This document shows positions 1-21,800 of a DNA stretch of 64,000 bases, piece by piece. The DNA comes from Dipetalonema caudispina. Taxonomy: Eukaryota; Nematoda; Chromadorea; Rhabditida; Onchocercidae. Numbering within the stretch: the stretch's first letter is position 1; each line of letters begins with the position of its first letter. A model generated the notes under the pieces. That model was not told the DNA's origin and searched no databases. It worked only from the letters and a program-made list of their open reading frames with translations. The DNA lies in the NCBI GenBank assembly GCA_013365325.1, contig JABVXV010000269.1:1-64000 (forward strand). The letters are read 5' to 3'. A program made the position numbers and the translations under genes.

Positions 1-520
<520 letters not shown>

Positions 521-736
521 GCATGTTAATTGTTTTTTTTTTAAATATTCTTACTGTTTTTACTAAGTGTTACTTAACTGAATAATTTTTAAATCTTACC
601 AAAATTTTTGAACTTCGGATTCATTAATCAGAGATAAGATTTTCATTATTGCTTCATTATTCAAAAAGCTTGTTTAATTTTTGAACTGAGCCGAATAGCA
701 TGTGGAGCAACCTAAGTATTTATATGGCCTAAAAAA

Positions 737-823
737 TAATTTGCTGTTTGTTTATTCATCTGATTTCAATGTTAATGCAATGCGTTAACACTGAAATTAG
801 ATGAGTAAACAAACAATAAATTA
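737..823 (+). ncRNA. Long hairpin, miRNA-precursor-like or fold-back element
   Basis: Bases 737-775 pair with 785-823 across a 9-base loop (776-784). Of 39 opposed positions two are A/C mismatches and three are G.U wobbles on the plus strand; the rest are Watson-Crick pairs. Size (87 nt) and near-continuous stem resemble a pre-miRNA, but no known miRNA seed was recognised. A short fold-back transposon remnant is the main alternative. The structure is seen directly; the function is inference. Confidence 0.4.
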
Positions 824-3800
824 AATTCGTATTAACAATTCTTTGAATGTAAGTATCGGATCGGTTTCAGTTCACTCAAAATTACTACAGGTTACGTTTT
901 TACCATTTACTACTTATAATAATTTCAATTTGTTGGTGTTAATTTTCCCGAATGTTTCGGTTAGTCAAATATAAATTAAGTTTAGTTGATTTCCAGTTTC
1001 CTTCAGTTCTTAATTACTGTTTATTTCTGTTTCTTGATTACTGTTTATTCTCTTTTTAACCCTTTTGAACATATTCAGAAACGACATTAGTTAATAAAAG
1101 TTTAAAAATAATTCGATATGGTCAATGTGGTAAAGTTTCGCTTGTTAATCGAATAAATTCAAATTGTTGGATTTCAATTTGCTTATGCTTTTTTAAAAAT
1201 ATTGTAATAATTCGATGTGATATTCAAGTACGCTAGCAAATTAATTCTTGTACTACTGCTACAGAAAATATGGAATTATTATCATGTAGATGGAAATGTA
1301 AAGAATAGAATAAATCAAAACAAAAGAAAACCATGGAACAAACAAAACGTTCTCAATTTAACTTGTAATAAAATATTAGATTTTGATATACAAAATATCA
1401 AAAAAAAAAAAAAAAAAAATATGAAAATAAGCGAAACTAAGCATTATGGCGCGATGTAAAGATGTAAACAAATAAATGTAAATAAATAGGAATAGTTTTA
1501 TTTTCTCTCAGTAATTGCTATTAAATTCGAATATATTCTAACAAAAAATTACATCAATATATTCGTTAGGCATTAATTAATCAATTAATAATTACTCATT
1601 TAACATGTTAAATCTACTAGTTAATATTACCATCATTACATCTCAAATGATAAAATGAACAGATTTTTTACCATAATAAAAATTCTATTTTAACTTTCTT
1701 AATAAATTTCATATATGTGATATCTGTATGAAGTGATGAAGAAGTGCAAAATGCCTAACAGTTTGCTCTTCTTTTGCAAACTCTTTCCTTTTTTTTTTGC
1801 TCAGAACCGATGTGAAGTACTTTTTTTTTTTTATTCGTTAAAAAAGAAAAATTTAAAAAAGACAGCTGTTTTAAAATGTAACTTCTCACTCTAAAAATCA
1901 TTTGTTCACAAAATATTTACATAACATCAACTATCACTCTCATTTTCCTTCCTCTGAAATTTTTATCAATATTATCCCAAACTTTTACTATATTCTACTA
2001 TCATTCTCTCAATTTCGCAGATTCTTTCACTTTTTTTTCTTTTTTTTTTTTTTTTTGTATCTTTCTTTCCCATATATAAATAAAATATTCAGAAAAATTT
2101 TATTTTGAAATTCATATTGAAATTTTTTATAAAAATACTTTGATATATTTTTAAAAATGCATAAATTCTCTTGTTTTTCGTTTTTTTTTTTTTTTCAGAA
2201 AAATGCAAGGAAGTATTTTGCATTTAAAATATTTAATTAATATTGCATAAATACATAAACACCAAATATGCAATATTTTTATACAAAAACTTTAAAAAAT
2301 GCATAATATAATAAGATATAAATAATATAATACAAATAAACAGTTTCTTAGAGATTTTCAACGGATTCATAAAAAATATGCTTAAATCATATGATTAAAA
2401 GGATAAAAAAAGTTAAACCTTTTTTTTTTTTTTTTTTACTTATATACGTAAAAATACATTTTATAAAAATATCCTTTTGCTTTTTCACTTTTTCTTTTCT
2501 TTTTCTTCATTACACGTGTTGATTTTTCTGCAAAACGTATATACTCAAGAAAATAGTGAAATTTGAAACTAAGCAATAATTTTCAAAAAATTTTTTACTA
2601 ACAGTTGCAGATTTCATTTTTTTGTTTGTTTCTTTTTTTGCTACTTCATGTAGTATTTTGTTGTGTTAAATATTTCTTGAGAAATTGTAATTTCTAGTCT
2701 TAGGAAATTTAAAACTTCATAATTCAATCCCTCTTAATAGAGGTAAGAAAAAAGCTACGTAAGCTTTGATCTGAATAAAAACAGGTGATATTGACATTAA
2801 AATGAATCAATGCAAATGATCAGGTGTTATTGTTTAAGCGGAATAATACCCGAAGAAACTTTACGGGTAATTATTAAACAGGTGGATCTCATAAAACTTA
2901 TACGTATAAACTTCTTTCGAATATTGCACACATCTGTCGTATAATGTTAAATATAAGTAATAATTTCGAAATTTATCAATTCACTTGAATTTTTAATTTT
3001 TTGTATTAAATTATCTACTATTAATTATTTCTTGCTGGTAATAAATGAAGTCTACTAGGTGATACGCTAATAATGTTATTTATTGCTTTATTCATTATCA
3101 TCATTAATTTTAATTAATTCCAATATCTCAGTATTTCTATTTCAATCAATGCTGGTCATTCATTACATTTCATTATACTTTTTTTATTACGAAATATATT
3201 TTAGCTTTAACCAATCAAACTTCCATCCCAAAACTAATTCCCAATTTTTTTTTTAACGGATAAAACAAATATTTGTCAGTAAAAAAGGGAAGAGAGAATA
3301 AAGGAATAATTGTTGTTCCTAAAATATTTTTTTGAATTTGTCAAATAATAAACCTTTCAAAATGGCTACAAATTTGTTTAGTCATTAAATTCATAAATTC
3401 CAACTAATGATATTATCCAATTGTTAAATCGTTTCAGTTTTTTTTTTTTTTGAAGTTAAGAAACAGTAGTATTACAGTATGTAAGAAAGGAGAAAGAATG
3501 AAAAATGAAAATGAAATGAATGAATTAGTTGGAGAAAGCTTAAAATTGATAAATCCTTTGCCATTGTAGAAAGTATAATTTAGTTTAAAAAGAAAAAAAA
3601 TGAACTTCTTTACTTTTAACAGTTAGCTAATTTGCCACCCTTGCAACTGTTTTCCTTCGAATAACAGATTTACGGTTATTTCCTTTCAACTTTAAGAAGT
3701 GTTATCTTTACATATTTTCTCGAATAATCCTTGAACTTTCGTTGTAAACTTTACGATTACTATTCCATGATTATCTGAATTAAGCTGAAATTGCATTTAA

Positions 3801-6800
3801 TATTTGATAATGATTTAAATTAAACGGAAATTTGCACTTTCATTTGGTAATCATTGAAGCTAAAGATTAAATTATAGAGGAAAACGGAAACTTTTATCTA
3901 AAATTTCCAGAAGTCTTTGTTGAAGTTTTCCTTCTTTCTCTTTCATTTTTTCAAAAAATTGCAAAAATGAAAAATTTTTCTTTCTTTCAAATTATTCTAA
4001 AAGACTCATCAATGGAAACAAGTAATAGAGGAATTCCTTCTGATAACTAATGATGACAATTTTTGTATAAGTTGTCAACGATGATAACTAATATGTTTGT
4101 GTTGACATACTCGACAAAATTTCTTCAAAAGTACCACTTCAAGAAGACTTTTAAAAATGTCAGTCAAATAAGAGTATTTCCAAAAAAAAAAAAAAAAAAA
4201 GAAAAAGGTAAAGTGAGAGTGGGATAGAAAAAAGCATGATTACGTCATATGAATTTAAAGAAATAAGTTTTGGCAGAGAATCATTGGTTAGATGGAGAAA
4301 TAATAAAAAATTTAACTTGTTTTCTATCTTCTCTCTTCACTCATTTATTTTTCCCACTTTTTTTTTAGAGTACTGATCTGTTGTTTCGTTTTTGCATATT
4401 TCAAAAATTTGATTAAACAAACTTTTCACGTCTCACTAAATCACTAATTATTTGTACTATTTAATTAATCATAACAAATTTAAGTGTAAGAAAGAAAAGA
4501 ACCTAAATTTGTTAAAATCAGTCGATTAATTCAGTACGCTTAATACAGAAAATTTTCTTTTTTACGTTTTGACATTTATTTAATACAATAAATTTTGTAT
4601 CGAACAATGAAAGCATTGAATATTAATCAATTTACCAACAATTATTTCCAGATTTATCCTTTATTTTGTTTGTACAATTAGTTATGAATTAGTATTACTG
4701 CTGTAAATATGTTAATTTTTAAAGACATGTCGTTTTGTTTTAAAATGGATGAAAGTGGTTTTTTTTTTCTTCTCTTTTTTCCATTGTTTTTCGCAAAATT
4801 TCTTTAATATGAATTTAAAATTTTTCAAAACTTTTCATTGAAAAAATATATTTGAAATTTCCCAAAAACAATTTATATCAATTATGAAAAAAAAAAAAAA
4901 AAAAAAAAAAATGGTATTATTGATTATAGGGACAAAATTATATTAAGTAATAGGCTAATGATACTATTTACTAATTGTTTCATTTCATATTTCCCTATGT
5001 CCCGATGAAATATTAAATTAGATTTGTAATTATTGCTTATATTCCATTTCAAATAGCTTATAATTTTATTGATTTCAGAAATGCATCAAGTTGCAAACGT
5101 TGTAATATCTACATGTTTTAGGACGTCTCAGAAGATTGAAAAGAAAAAAAAAAAAAAAAAAAACAACCCACAAGTTTCAAGAAACTAAAAAGTACAAAAA
5201 TTATCCATATTTTCAATTAATTGAAAAACTTTTCTGTACACTGATAAACTATCATCTACTTTTCAGGGAGATTAATTTATAGAATAAATACAAAACAAAA
5301 GTATTGGCTAGAGAATATTAGATATAAATTAAGTGTAAATCATTATTTGAATAAAGTATATTAAATGATGCAGAAGCTAAATAGAGCAAGCATTATAAGT
5401 TAATTAAAGTATAAATTACGTAAAATATGAGGAAAAAATTAAGTAAAAAATAAATGAAAGTAGTTATGAATTAAATGAAGCATAAATGAAAGATAAGGTA
5501 TAATTCAGTGAAGTAAAGGTAAGATGAAATAAAGTATGGTAATCGAAATTAGGTAAATTGATTTCATTTATGGGAGAATTGTTTTTTACTAAAAATCAAT
5601 CATTATAATACAAATGTGTAAACAAGAAAAGAAATAAGTGAACGCATAAAATTAACTGAATTTGATAACTGAAAGAGAATTGAATAGTATTTTATTCTTC
5701 ATTAATTGGATAAATTCAATTACTATTTCTACTTTATTTTACTAAAATCTTTATTTCATCGTGCTTATTATTTAATTTATGCATCAAGCAAGAAAACGAA
5801 TGGAATTCCAGCAAGATTTTAAAATTTAAAATTTTTTGAAATAAATGCTTTTCAAAAGATTACACAAATTTCTTCACTTTCGATAGTATAATTTTTTTTT
5901 CTCTTATTTTTTCTTTTTTTTGCAACATGCTTGAATGAATTGAATTTTTGTTTGCTTAGGTTGACAAGAAAAGTTGGAGAACAAATAATGCAAATAATTG
6001 CGCTTTTACGTTTGCAGTCCTCTTTATGCCACTCTTTAACTGTTGAAGAGTTCTGGATTTTTCAAATTTAGCTGAAGAGAATAGTTCTACATTAGTTAGA
6101 AGTGATCGTATGCCAGATAAGATGAGAATGATTCCATTCCGGAAGAAATAAATCAGTGTTCTATCATTATAATATAAGTAAGCTTGAGCAGCTGCTTATT
6201 AAAAGTATAAGAAAGAAGGGAACTCAATCATGTTTCTTATTTCAAGCTTGCTAACCGGATTTGCATCTGCTATATTATTTCGATTGAAATTTCATGAATT
6301 CGAGATTTTGTAAGAAGGTTAGAAGTATTTATGCTTCGATAAAATCCTACATTATCAATCAATCTTTCATTCTGTTTTTATTCTTCAATGTAATGTTGCA
6401 ATTTGAATCTCATTGAAAACATTTATTGTAACGAAATATTGCAATTAACAAGATTGGAAGATTTGATTTCCACCAAAAAATTTAACAGAAAAAAGAAAAA
6501 GTAGAATTTATTGATGCAAACAATTTTGTTGTAATCGTTCACTATTACAATCATACTTGTGAAAAGCTTTTCCACTTGAAGTACATTCAACAAAAACCAC
6601 TGTACAAATAAAAAGCTAACCAACTAAATTAGAATAATGTATTTGTGTTCTTTTCTTTTGTATTGTCATATTTTGTCATCGTTAGAAAAATAATTGACAT
6701 TTATCCATATTTTAAATCATTTTTGGTAGTTGCATTATCGAAATCTTACCTTGTTTAATGAACCAATTCAATATTATTAGCAATTCAATTAATAATTTAT

Positions 6801-7080
6801 TGTTGGGAAGATCTATTTACTTGTAGCAATCATTAGATCAAAGGGTAACATAATTTACTTCTATGCAATTAAAAATTGGAAACTTTAACCGGATACTGAA
6901 AGGTTCTCATCAGTTACAAAGGAAAAAAAATGAACTTGTTCAAATGAAGTATTGCCAAAAAATGTAACCATATGCGGAAAGTTGATTATATGCGCATTTG
7001 TTTTTCAAGTGATATATTGAGTACCACCCTGATTTCTATAATAAATAATATAATATTGGATAAGCGTTTATCAAAGTAAG

Positions 7081-7132
7081 CTGTTTATAATCTATTCCTT
7101 AATCTAAACTGTTTATAATCTATTTCTTAATC
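7081..7132. repeat. 28-base tandem duplication
   Basis: The unit beginning CTGTTTATAATCTATT at 7081 is repeated at 7109 with one substitution (TTCC versus TTTC). It lies in AT-rich intergenic DNA and has no evident function. Confidence 0.8.
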
Positions 7133-7776
7133 AATCCCATATTATTATTATATAAACTTCTTACATACATCATCTGTAAATCAAAAGATAAGTTCTTCCG
7201 TTATTTAAATTGGATTATTTCCGGATATTTTCATGCTTCCCTTTTTTTTTTTTTTTTTTTTGGATAAACGAATGTATTACACTTCTAATTCATTTTTTTT
7301 TCTCTTCAACAGCTGATACGACATAAATACAGCCAAGAAAAAAATGATGACAGGTTTTCAAATGGCGAATTGATCTTTTCAAATGATTCGGAAATCCATT
7401 TTTATTTTATTTTTACATCGGTATAGGATAATATCTGGAAGTAGCGATCTACTAGACTGAGCCATATGTGAGATTTCTTAGCAACAAGTAAATTATTCCG
7501 TTTATTTCGAATAATACATAAGATTGGCCGGTTAATTACCGAAACATGAATAACGGTCTTTCTATCCCCGTTACATCTATCATCACATCCAAACTGCAAT
7601 AAATTAGTTAAGTTAGATTTTAAGGAAAAGAAGCTTTTTGGATACAACAATCACAATATTTTTACAGCTTCAGAGAAAAAGAAATTAATAATTTTACTTA
7701 ATTTTTGAAACCCTATTCAAAATCAATCAAGAAATATGGAAAGTTCCCTCTAATTTCGAACTCAGAAGATAAATAA

Positions 7777-7923
7777 CGAACCGAACCGGACCGGACCGGA
7801 CCAGATCCCACTGAATACACACTGCCCCTCCTACCTCATCCCGTTTTCTTCCTTCCAATGACAAATTCATCAGAAATTGATTTGGAAATAACGATGACGA
7901 CTTGGGCCGCGCAGCCCATCGTT
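7777..7923. other. Locally GC-rich patch with CCGGA repeats and a small stem
   Basis: A short CCGAA/CCGGA tandem array (7777-7802) is followed by C-rich sequence. After that comes an imperfect inverted repeat in which AACGAT (7890-7895) and GGGC (7904-7907) pair with GCCC (7914-7917) and ATCGTT (7918-7923). The base composition is clearly unlike the surrounding AT-rich DNA. It could be a regulatory region or an unrecognised non-coding exon; no motif was identified. Confidence 0.35.
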
Positions 7924-10524
7924 ATATTTCATTCTTCTCCGTAATTACATGTGGTTTTTCTGAGATGGCACTAAGGAGATTGGTATCATTGTTGATCGCT
8001 CATTGTGGATTTCGTTAGAGGTCAGAGGTGATATTCCTATGAGCATTTTCTGATATATGAAGATTTGGAACTTTTAATCTTTCTTACTCAATTTTTCAGT
8101 ATTTGCTTGTACGAAATATGTGTGTTTTATATGTTCATCCTAAAAATGGAAATAATCATGTCTCTTTCTTTTGTTTCTGGCCAAAAGATTAACTGGCAAA
8201 AAGTTAGGGACTTGCAGTGTTATTTTAGATGGGACACATATTTAAATTTTTGATTAGCGATTAATCTTTGATTTTTTAGCTATTTAAAATTCTGCTGTTT
8301 TGCAAGTGAAATCAGTCGATACGAGATTGGTCATTACTCATTGTAGTTTGTTAGCCACAAAAGTTTGGATCGTGTCAAATTTTTGGTCGGTAGAAATGTC
8401 ACGATAACTTGTGGAAATCAACTTTTAGTGAAATTTAATTGCCTAATCAAATCATTGTTGCATTCAGTTAAACCAGCGTTAAATTTATTAAAGTTCATTC
8501 TGCTAGAAATCGGATCTACAAATATTGGGAAACGACTAAATTTTATTTAAAACCTCTTCGCCCTTCTGCATCTTTTTTGTTTCATATTGCTCGACATGAA
8601 AATTAGCTTAGGGAATTTTTTTTCATCTTCGTTTTTTCTTTTCTAATTTGAGATAATGATCTCAGAATAACACTAGAATATTTCGACCTGAAGAAGAAAA
8701 GATATCAGGTTCTAGCAGATAACTTCTTGTTATTTTTTGAGGCTTATTAATCTGCGGTTTACTTAGTTTAACCCTAATGATACTTTACGAAAATTAATTC
8801 TTGATTGTTATCAGTTTTGTAAGTTACAAAACATTGCTTGGTCGTGAGGTGATTTTTACTAGAAACACTTTATATATTTTTTCATGTTTCGGGAAGCTTT
8901 AATACTATTCGTTGATGGAATGAAAATTTAAGCATCCAAATCATACAAAGCGAGAATAAAAATTGGATTGTAGTGTTACGAGTTAACGTAGTTTAACGTA
9001 ACGTCAATGAAATAACAGTTGTACAGGTATCGGGAAATTCACGTAACAAGACATGATGCATTTCAACTATATTTGATTCATTTTTAATTTGTAAATTGTA
9101 GGTTTCTTTTTTAACTTTATATGAATTCTATTATTTTTTTGAATTCTGCTCTTTTAAATGATATAAACATTTAAATTTTAACTGTATAGAAAAAACTGTT
9201 GCAAACTATGCTGGTAAATGATCATCGAAAGATTTCAGGAATAACACATGATATTAAATGATCTTTGTAAAACTACTGTTAGATGCGGTAACATAAATCG
9301 GTAATCGATTGGAATATTCGGAAACATTTAGGACACATTTTCATTATCCGATAAAGCGTGACGAAAAACTCGTATTGACGCTACGGTGTCTGTTTCATGT
9401 ATTTTCTCAGTTTAATTTAAATTTTCGAAGTGGAATTTAAATACGGATATTTTATTATAATCTGCTAAATTAATGTGGGATGAAATAAAAAAGCTTTCAA
9501 ATATCAATTATCTCACTTTCGTCTTCATTTCCAATGAACTGTTCACTTTTTCTTTGGAACTTACATTATTAAATTAAGATAACATAAGCTGAAATAAGTT
9601 CAAATTAGAAGATATAAAAATTGATAAATATTTCCTGTACTTCCACTGCTTTATCTTCTTACTGTCAACCGCGATCAGATGCTGATCCCTACCGGATGAA
9701 GAAGCAGAGAGTATATGCAAAAGCAAATTACAAATTTCTTTGGAAAATTCATATTGCAGAATTTGTTTGATTATTTCGTTATTGCGTAAGTATGAAATTG
9801 CATACCACACATTATTATTCCCTCTCTGTTTCTCAGTAGTGCAAGCAGAGCAGTTTTGAAATATGACAGTTGTTGAACTCTTATCATATTGTTTTGCCGC
9901 TGTAATTACACCAGTTCTATTATCTTTCCAACATTCAGCATTCTTTTTTTTTTTTTCATCTTAAAACGAAGAAAAGAAAAGGGAACTTCGAGAAGAGTTG
10001 TAGGATTGATTAATGTGATGCTTTTATCTTAGTTTTGATTGACAGACAAGCTCATATTCAACATACGTATCGAATGGCCTACGCGTGGTACGTATATCGA
10101 TATATGAAATGCAAAAAAATTATACTTCAACTTGATATTACGTTCGAACTGTTTTCTTGCACGTTTGTAGTTTTGATATCTTTTTTTTTAAAAGAATTTT
10201 AATTTTTTTTCACTAATTCAATTTGTTTATTCAGATTATTTCGATTGGAGATACTGATTGATACTGCAGTATGAAACATAGAAATGACACAATATTTAAG
10301 ACTGAAATAAGGAATTAATAAATGTGAGATGTTGGTCAGTGGGGAATATGTTAAATATTATTGTCACTTTCACTGTAAAATACCTTCCATGTTAACTTTT
10401 ATGTGTAAGGGCTATTTGCCGATAAACATTTCGATTATTGCATGCATATAACTTTCGCGTTGATTTTTTTATGCATAATTTTTACTGATTAAAACTTTCG
10501 ATACATATGTTGTTTGAATTTCAT

Positions 10525-10563
10525 CGTTTCAGGGCGGAATAGTACTGAAAAGAAGGGGCCGAT
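10525..10563 (+). promoter_or_regulatory. Probable trans-splice acceptor and 5'UTR of SERCA
   Basis: A T-rich acceptor ending in CAG at 10532 lies 31 bases before the SERCA start codon, with no earlier in-frame coding sequence. In nematodes this arrangement usually marks the spliced-leader addition site. It could instead be the acceptor of a cis intron in the 5'UTR; only a transcript 5' end would decide. Confidence 0.55.
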
Positions 10564-18898
<8,335 letters not shown>

Positions 18899-21800
18899 TA
18901 AATAAATTAATTTCTCTTCTTATGTTGTTTGTGTGGGTATTTTAATTCTAACAACTAAATACAATCTAACGAAGCTTACTTGATCTTCTAACTGTGCCAT
19001 CCGAAAAAATATGATTTGTTTTCACTATAGATTGTTGTGACAACTTTGAAATCTATATATTTGCTTTCATAATTCTTTGGCACCATCCTGTTTGTTTCTA
19101 TAGATTTAATTATAATTCGACAGGAAAAATTTTTTTGCTAAGGATTTTGAAGGCTAGATTGCATCATTCGCTACATCTTTCTTTTTTTTTTTGCTCCTCC
19201 TTAATTACATGTCTTATATCTTCCTTGCTCTCTGTGAATTATTCTTCTGCGCTTTCATGATCTATACGTAGAATTATCATTCGAAAGGAAGAGGAGTGGA
19301 AAATATTGGTTGAGTATGAGAAGTGAAATTTATTAAGTTATTAAGTGAGTGAATCTTGTTTTCTTCTCTTGAAACTTATGTTAGAAGTGCTCTTCACGTT
19401 TATTCCGCTTTTTTATTTGTTATTTCTAACTTCAGTTTTTTTCCAGCAGTTTGACTAATTCTCACTTATATGAACATATAGAAGGCTTCTAATGTATTTT
19501 TTTCTTTCTTTTTCTTGTTGGGAAAGTATTTCATTGGTTTTGGTGCTCATTAATTTTACACTGACAAAACATAGCAATGTCTATTTATCAAGTGATTAGC
19601 TAGAAGAGAGATAATCAAAAAAGGTAGGAAAATATGAGATTATCATGCTTTATTTGAAATAATTAGGATTTGAGGAGATCACTGCATTTAATCCTTTGAG
19701 CATCATTTTGTTGAATATCTAGCCGTAATGTTTTGTATCAATAATCATACTCACTGTTTGGAATGGTTTGTCTTGTTATGTTAGAAATGGTATTTTCATA
19801 TTGGAAAATATTTTCATGTTTCTTCCCTCTTTTTCATTACTTAAAAATATTAGGTAGAAATTTTCGTAATTTCAAAAATTCTGTTAAAAATTATCGGAGA
19901 GTATTACATATCAATTCTTCCAACAAACTATTAATAAAGTATTAAAAGAAATTTTAAAAGGTGTAGTGTAATTTTTGAGATGAAAAAGTATCATTTGGAA
20001 TATTGAACGGGTTGTTTGTATTATCAAATAAAATAGTGATCAATCAAGTCTCGAAAAAAATGGTAAGTTTTACTGGAAGGATTGTTGAGGAAATGTGAAT
20101 TTGATCACTGAGTAAGCTTTTAGTACCATGCAGTCTCTTTCCCTCAAAAATAAATTATTATCTGTGTTTCTTCAGATAATATTTTACGACAAATAAAGTG
20201 TCAGTAAATTTCATACTTTTATTGTTACTTATTGTTTTCCTTTTTGTTCTTCTGTTTTATTGGAGAGTATTCATCATAATTAATTGATTTGATTTGTAGT
20301 AAAATAATTTTCCGTTTTGCTTTTTAAACTCGTTCCTCCCATAATAAATTATCATATGAGATGTTGTTTGTATGCATGATTTTATCCAATCCATTTATCC
20401 AATGCTAACGAAACGAATTTCCCAGGGAATTTTTTTGAATAACCGAAATGCTAACAGTAAACGAGTTTTCATTTTTTAATAAAAATAAAATTTTAAGAAT
20501 ACTGATGGAGGCATAATTTATTACTTCCTTGCATATTTCCATCCCAAAATTTTCATTTTCAAGTCAATTGGTAAATGGGAGTGACTTATTGTGAATCATT
20601 TTAGTGCATTATTCAACAAACACATAAGCAATTACATTAATGTTTGCTGATAAAAGATAAGTTTGCACCGACTGTTATCGGACACGAAAACTTCTTGGAA
20701 TCAAAAACTGGAAATTTGTAATCTTAAAGACTCATTACGCACTAAAAAATTCGGAAGATGAACTAATTGAGAAGAATAGAAATTAATTTAAAATTATTAA
20801 ATTTACGGTCTGGGATATACGATAGTTTGACAAGAAGTATCAGTCTTAAAGCTAGAAGGTTACTGAAATCGTTATTTCATGCTATTTTTACATTAACTTA
20901 TAACATATTGTAAAAATTGGTTCGTAAGAATAGAAGTTTTGTTTTTTTGGCAAAATTTGGGTAAACTCTCAACTTAAAAGAAATAGCAATCAGGTGACAT
21001 TTCCTTTTAATATAGATTGAATAAGAAATTATGAATAATGATTTTGTGACTTGTGTAGTATGTAAGATTTGTGAGATAGGAAAGTTTTATTTTAGGGTAA
21101 TTCTAGGTGAAAATGAAGAAGTGAAATTCAAATTGCTCATTCTTTGATTTCAAATAAATGAAAATATTTTCAGTACTTTCGGAAGAAATGGTGAAAAAAG
21201 AATTGTAAGATGAAACGACGATGAGTGGTGAAATACAGGCGAAACAAAAATTTATTATGCAAAGAAAGTTGAGATCAATTGGATGTATGTAAAAAATAGA
21301 AGGAAGAATGTTATACTATATGGTTTTTTTCTACATGGTCTCATACGAAGGGTCATCATAGATTTGCCTGACCTTTTATTTCCAAAAGGTCAAGAATAAT
21401 TTTATTTTATTCTTACATTTCCACCTGAGAAATCCGCAAGCCCTTCTGATCTTTCTCTATTTCTTATATGTGGTGCATTCAAATTTTATTTTTGGAATTG
21501 AATTTAATTTGCAATTTCTAAATCAGTTTTAAAATTCGCTAGAAATAAAAAATTTTCCAAGAATTTTTCTGGTTCAATAAAAATTCACTTTGATCGATCT
21601 AAACAGTTGGAAGCAAAAAAAAAGCAAAATTTAAATGACTAATATTACAGGTTAGTAGTAGTTCTTTAATCTTCTACCTTCTCTATCTTTTTTTTCCTTT
21701 TTCACTTTTGTTGCATTAAATTTTTTGAAACTTTCAGATTTATTATTAAATTTTAATACTTTCAATCATTAATGTTGATGCTTTAAAGATATGCAACATT

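Larger units (their letters stand above)
521..10532. other. Gene-free AT-rich region upstream of the calcium pump
   Basis: No reading frame here shows a recognisable protein, and none of the short open stretches has a convincing splice-site context. The region holds many poly-T and poly-A tracts, a long hairpin at 737-823, a 28-base tandem duplication at 7081-7132, and a locally GC-rich patch near 7777-7923. It is probably intergenic and may contain the promoter of the SERCA gene, but no specific promoter element could be assigned. Confidence 0.6.

Noticed and set aside
1217..1459. 80-aa open frame, plus strand
   Set aside because: Lysine/asparagine-rich from poly-A, no homology recognised, no splice context, in intergenic DNA.
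7402..7650. 82-aa minus-strand open frame, considered as an exon
   Set aside because: No family resemblance and no convincing acceptor or donor at its ends; too weak to report as a gene.
9574..9810. 78-aa minus-strand open frame upstream of SERCA
   Set aside because: No recognisable motif and no supporting splice sites.
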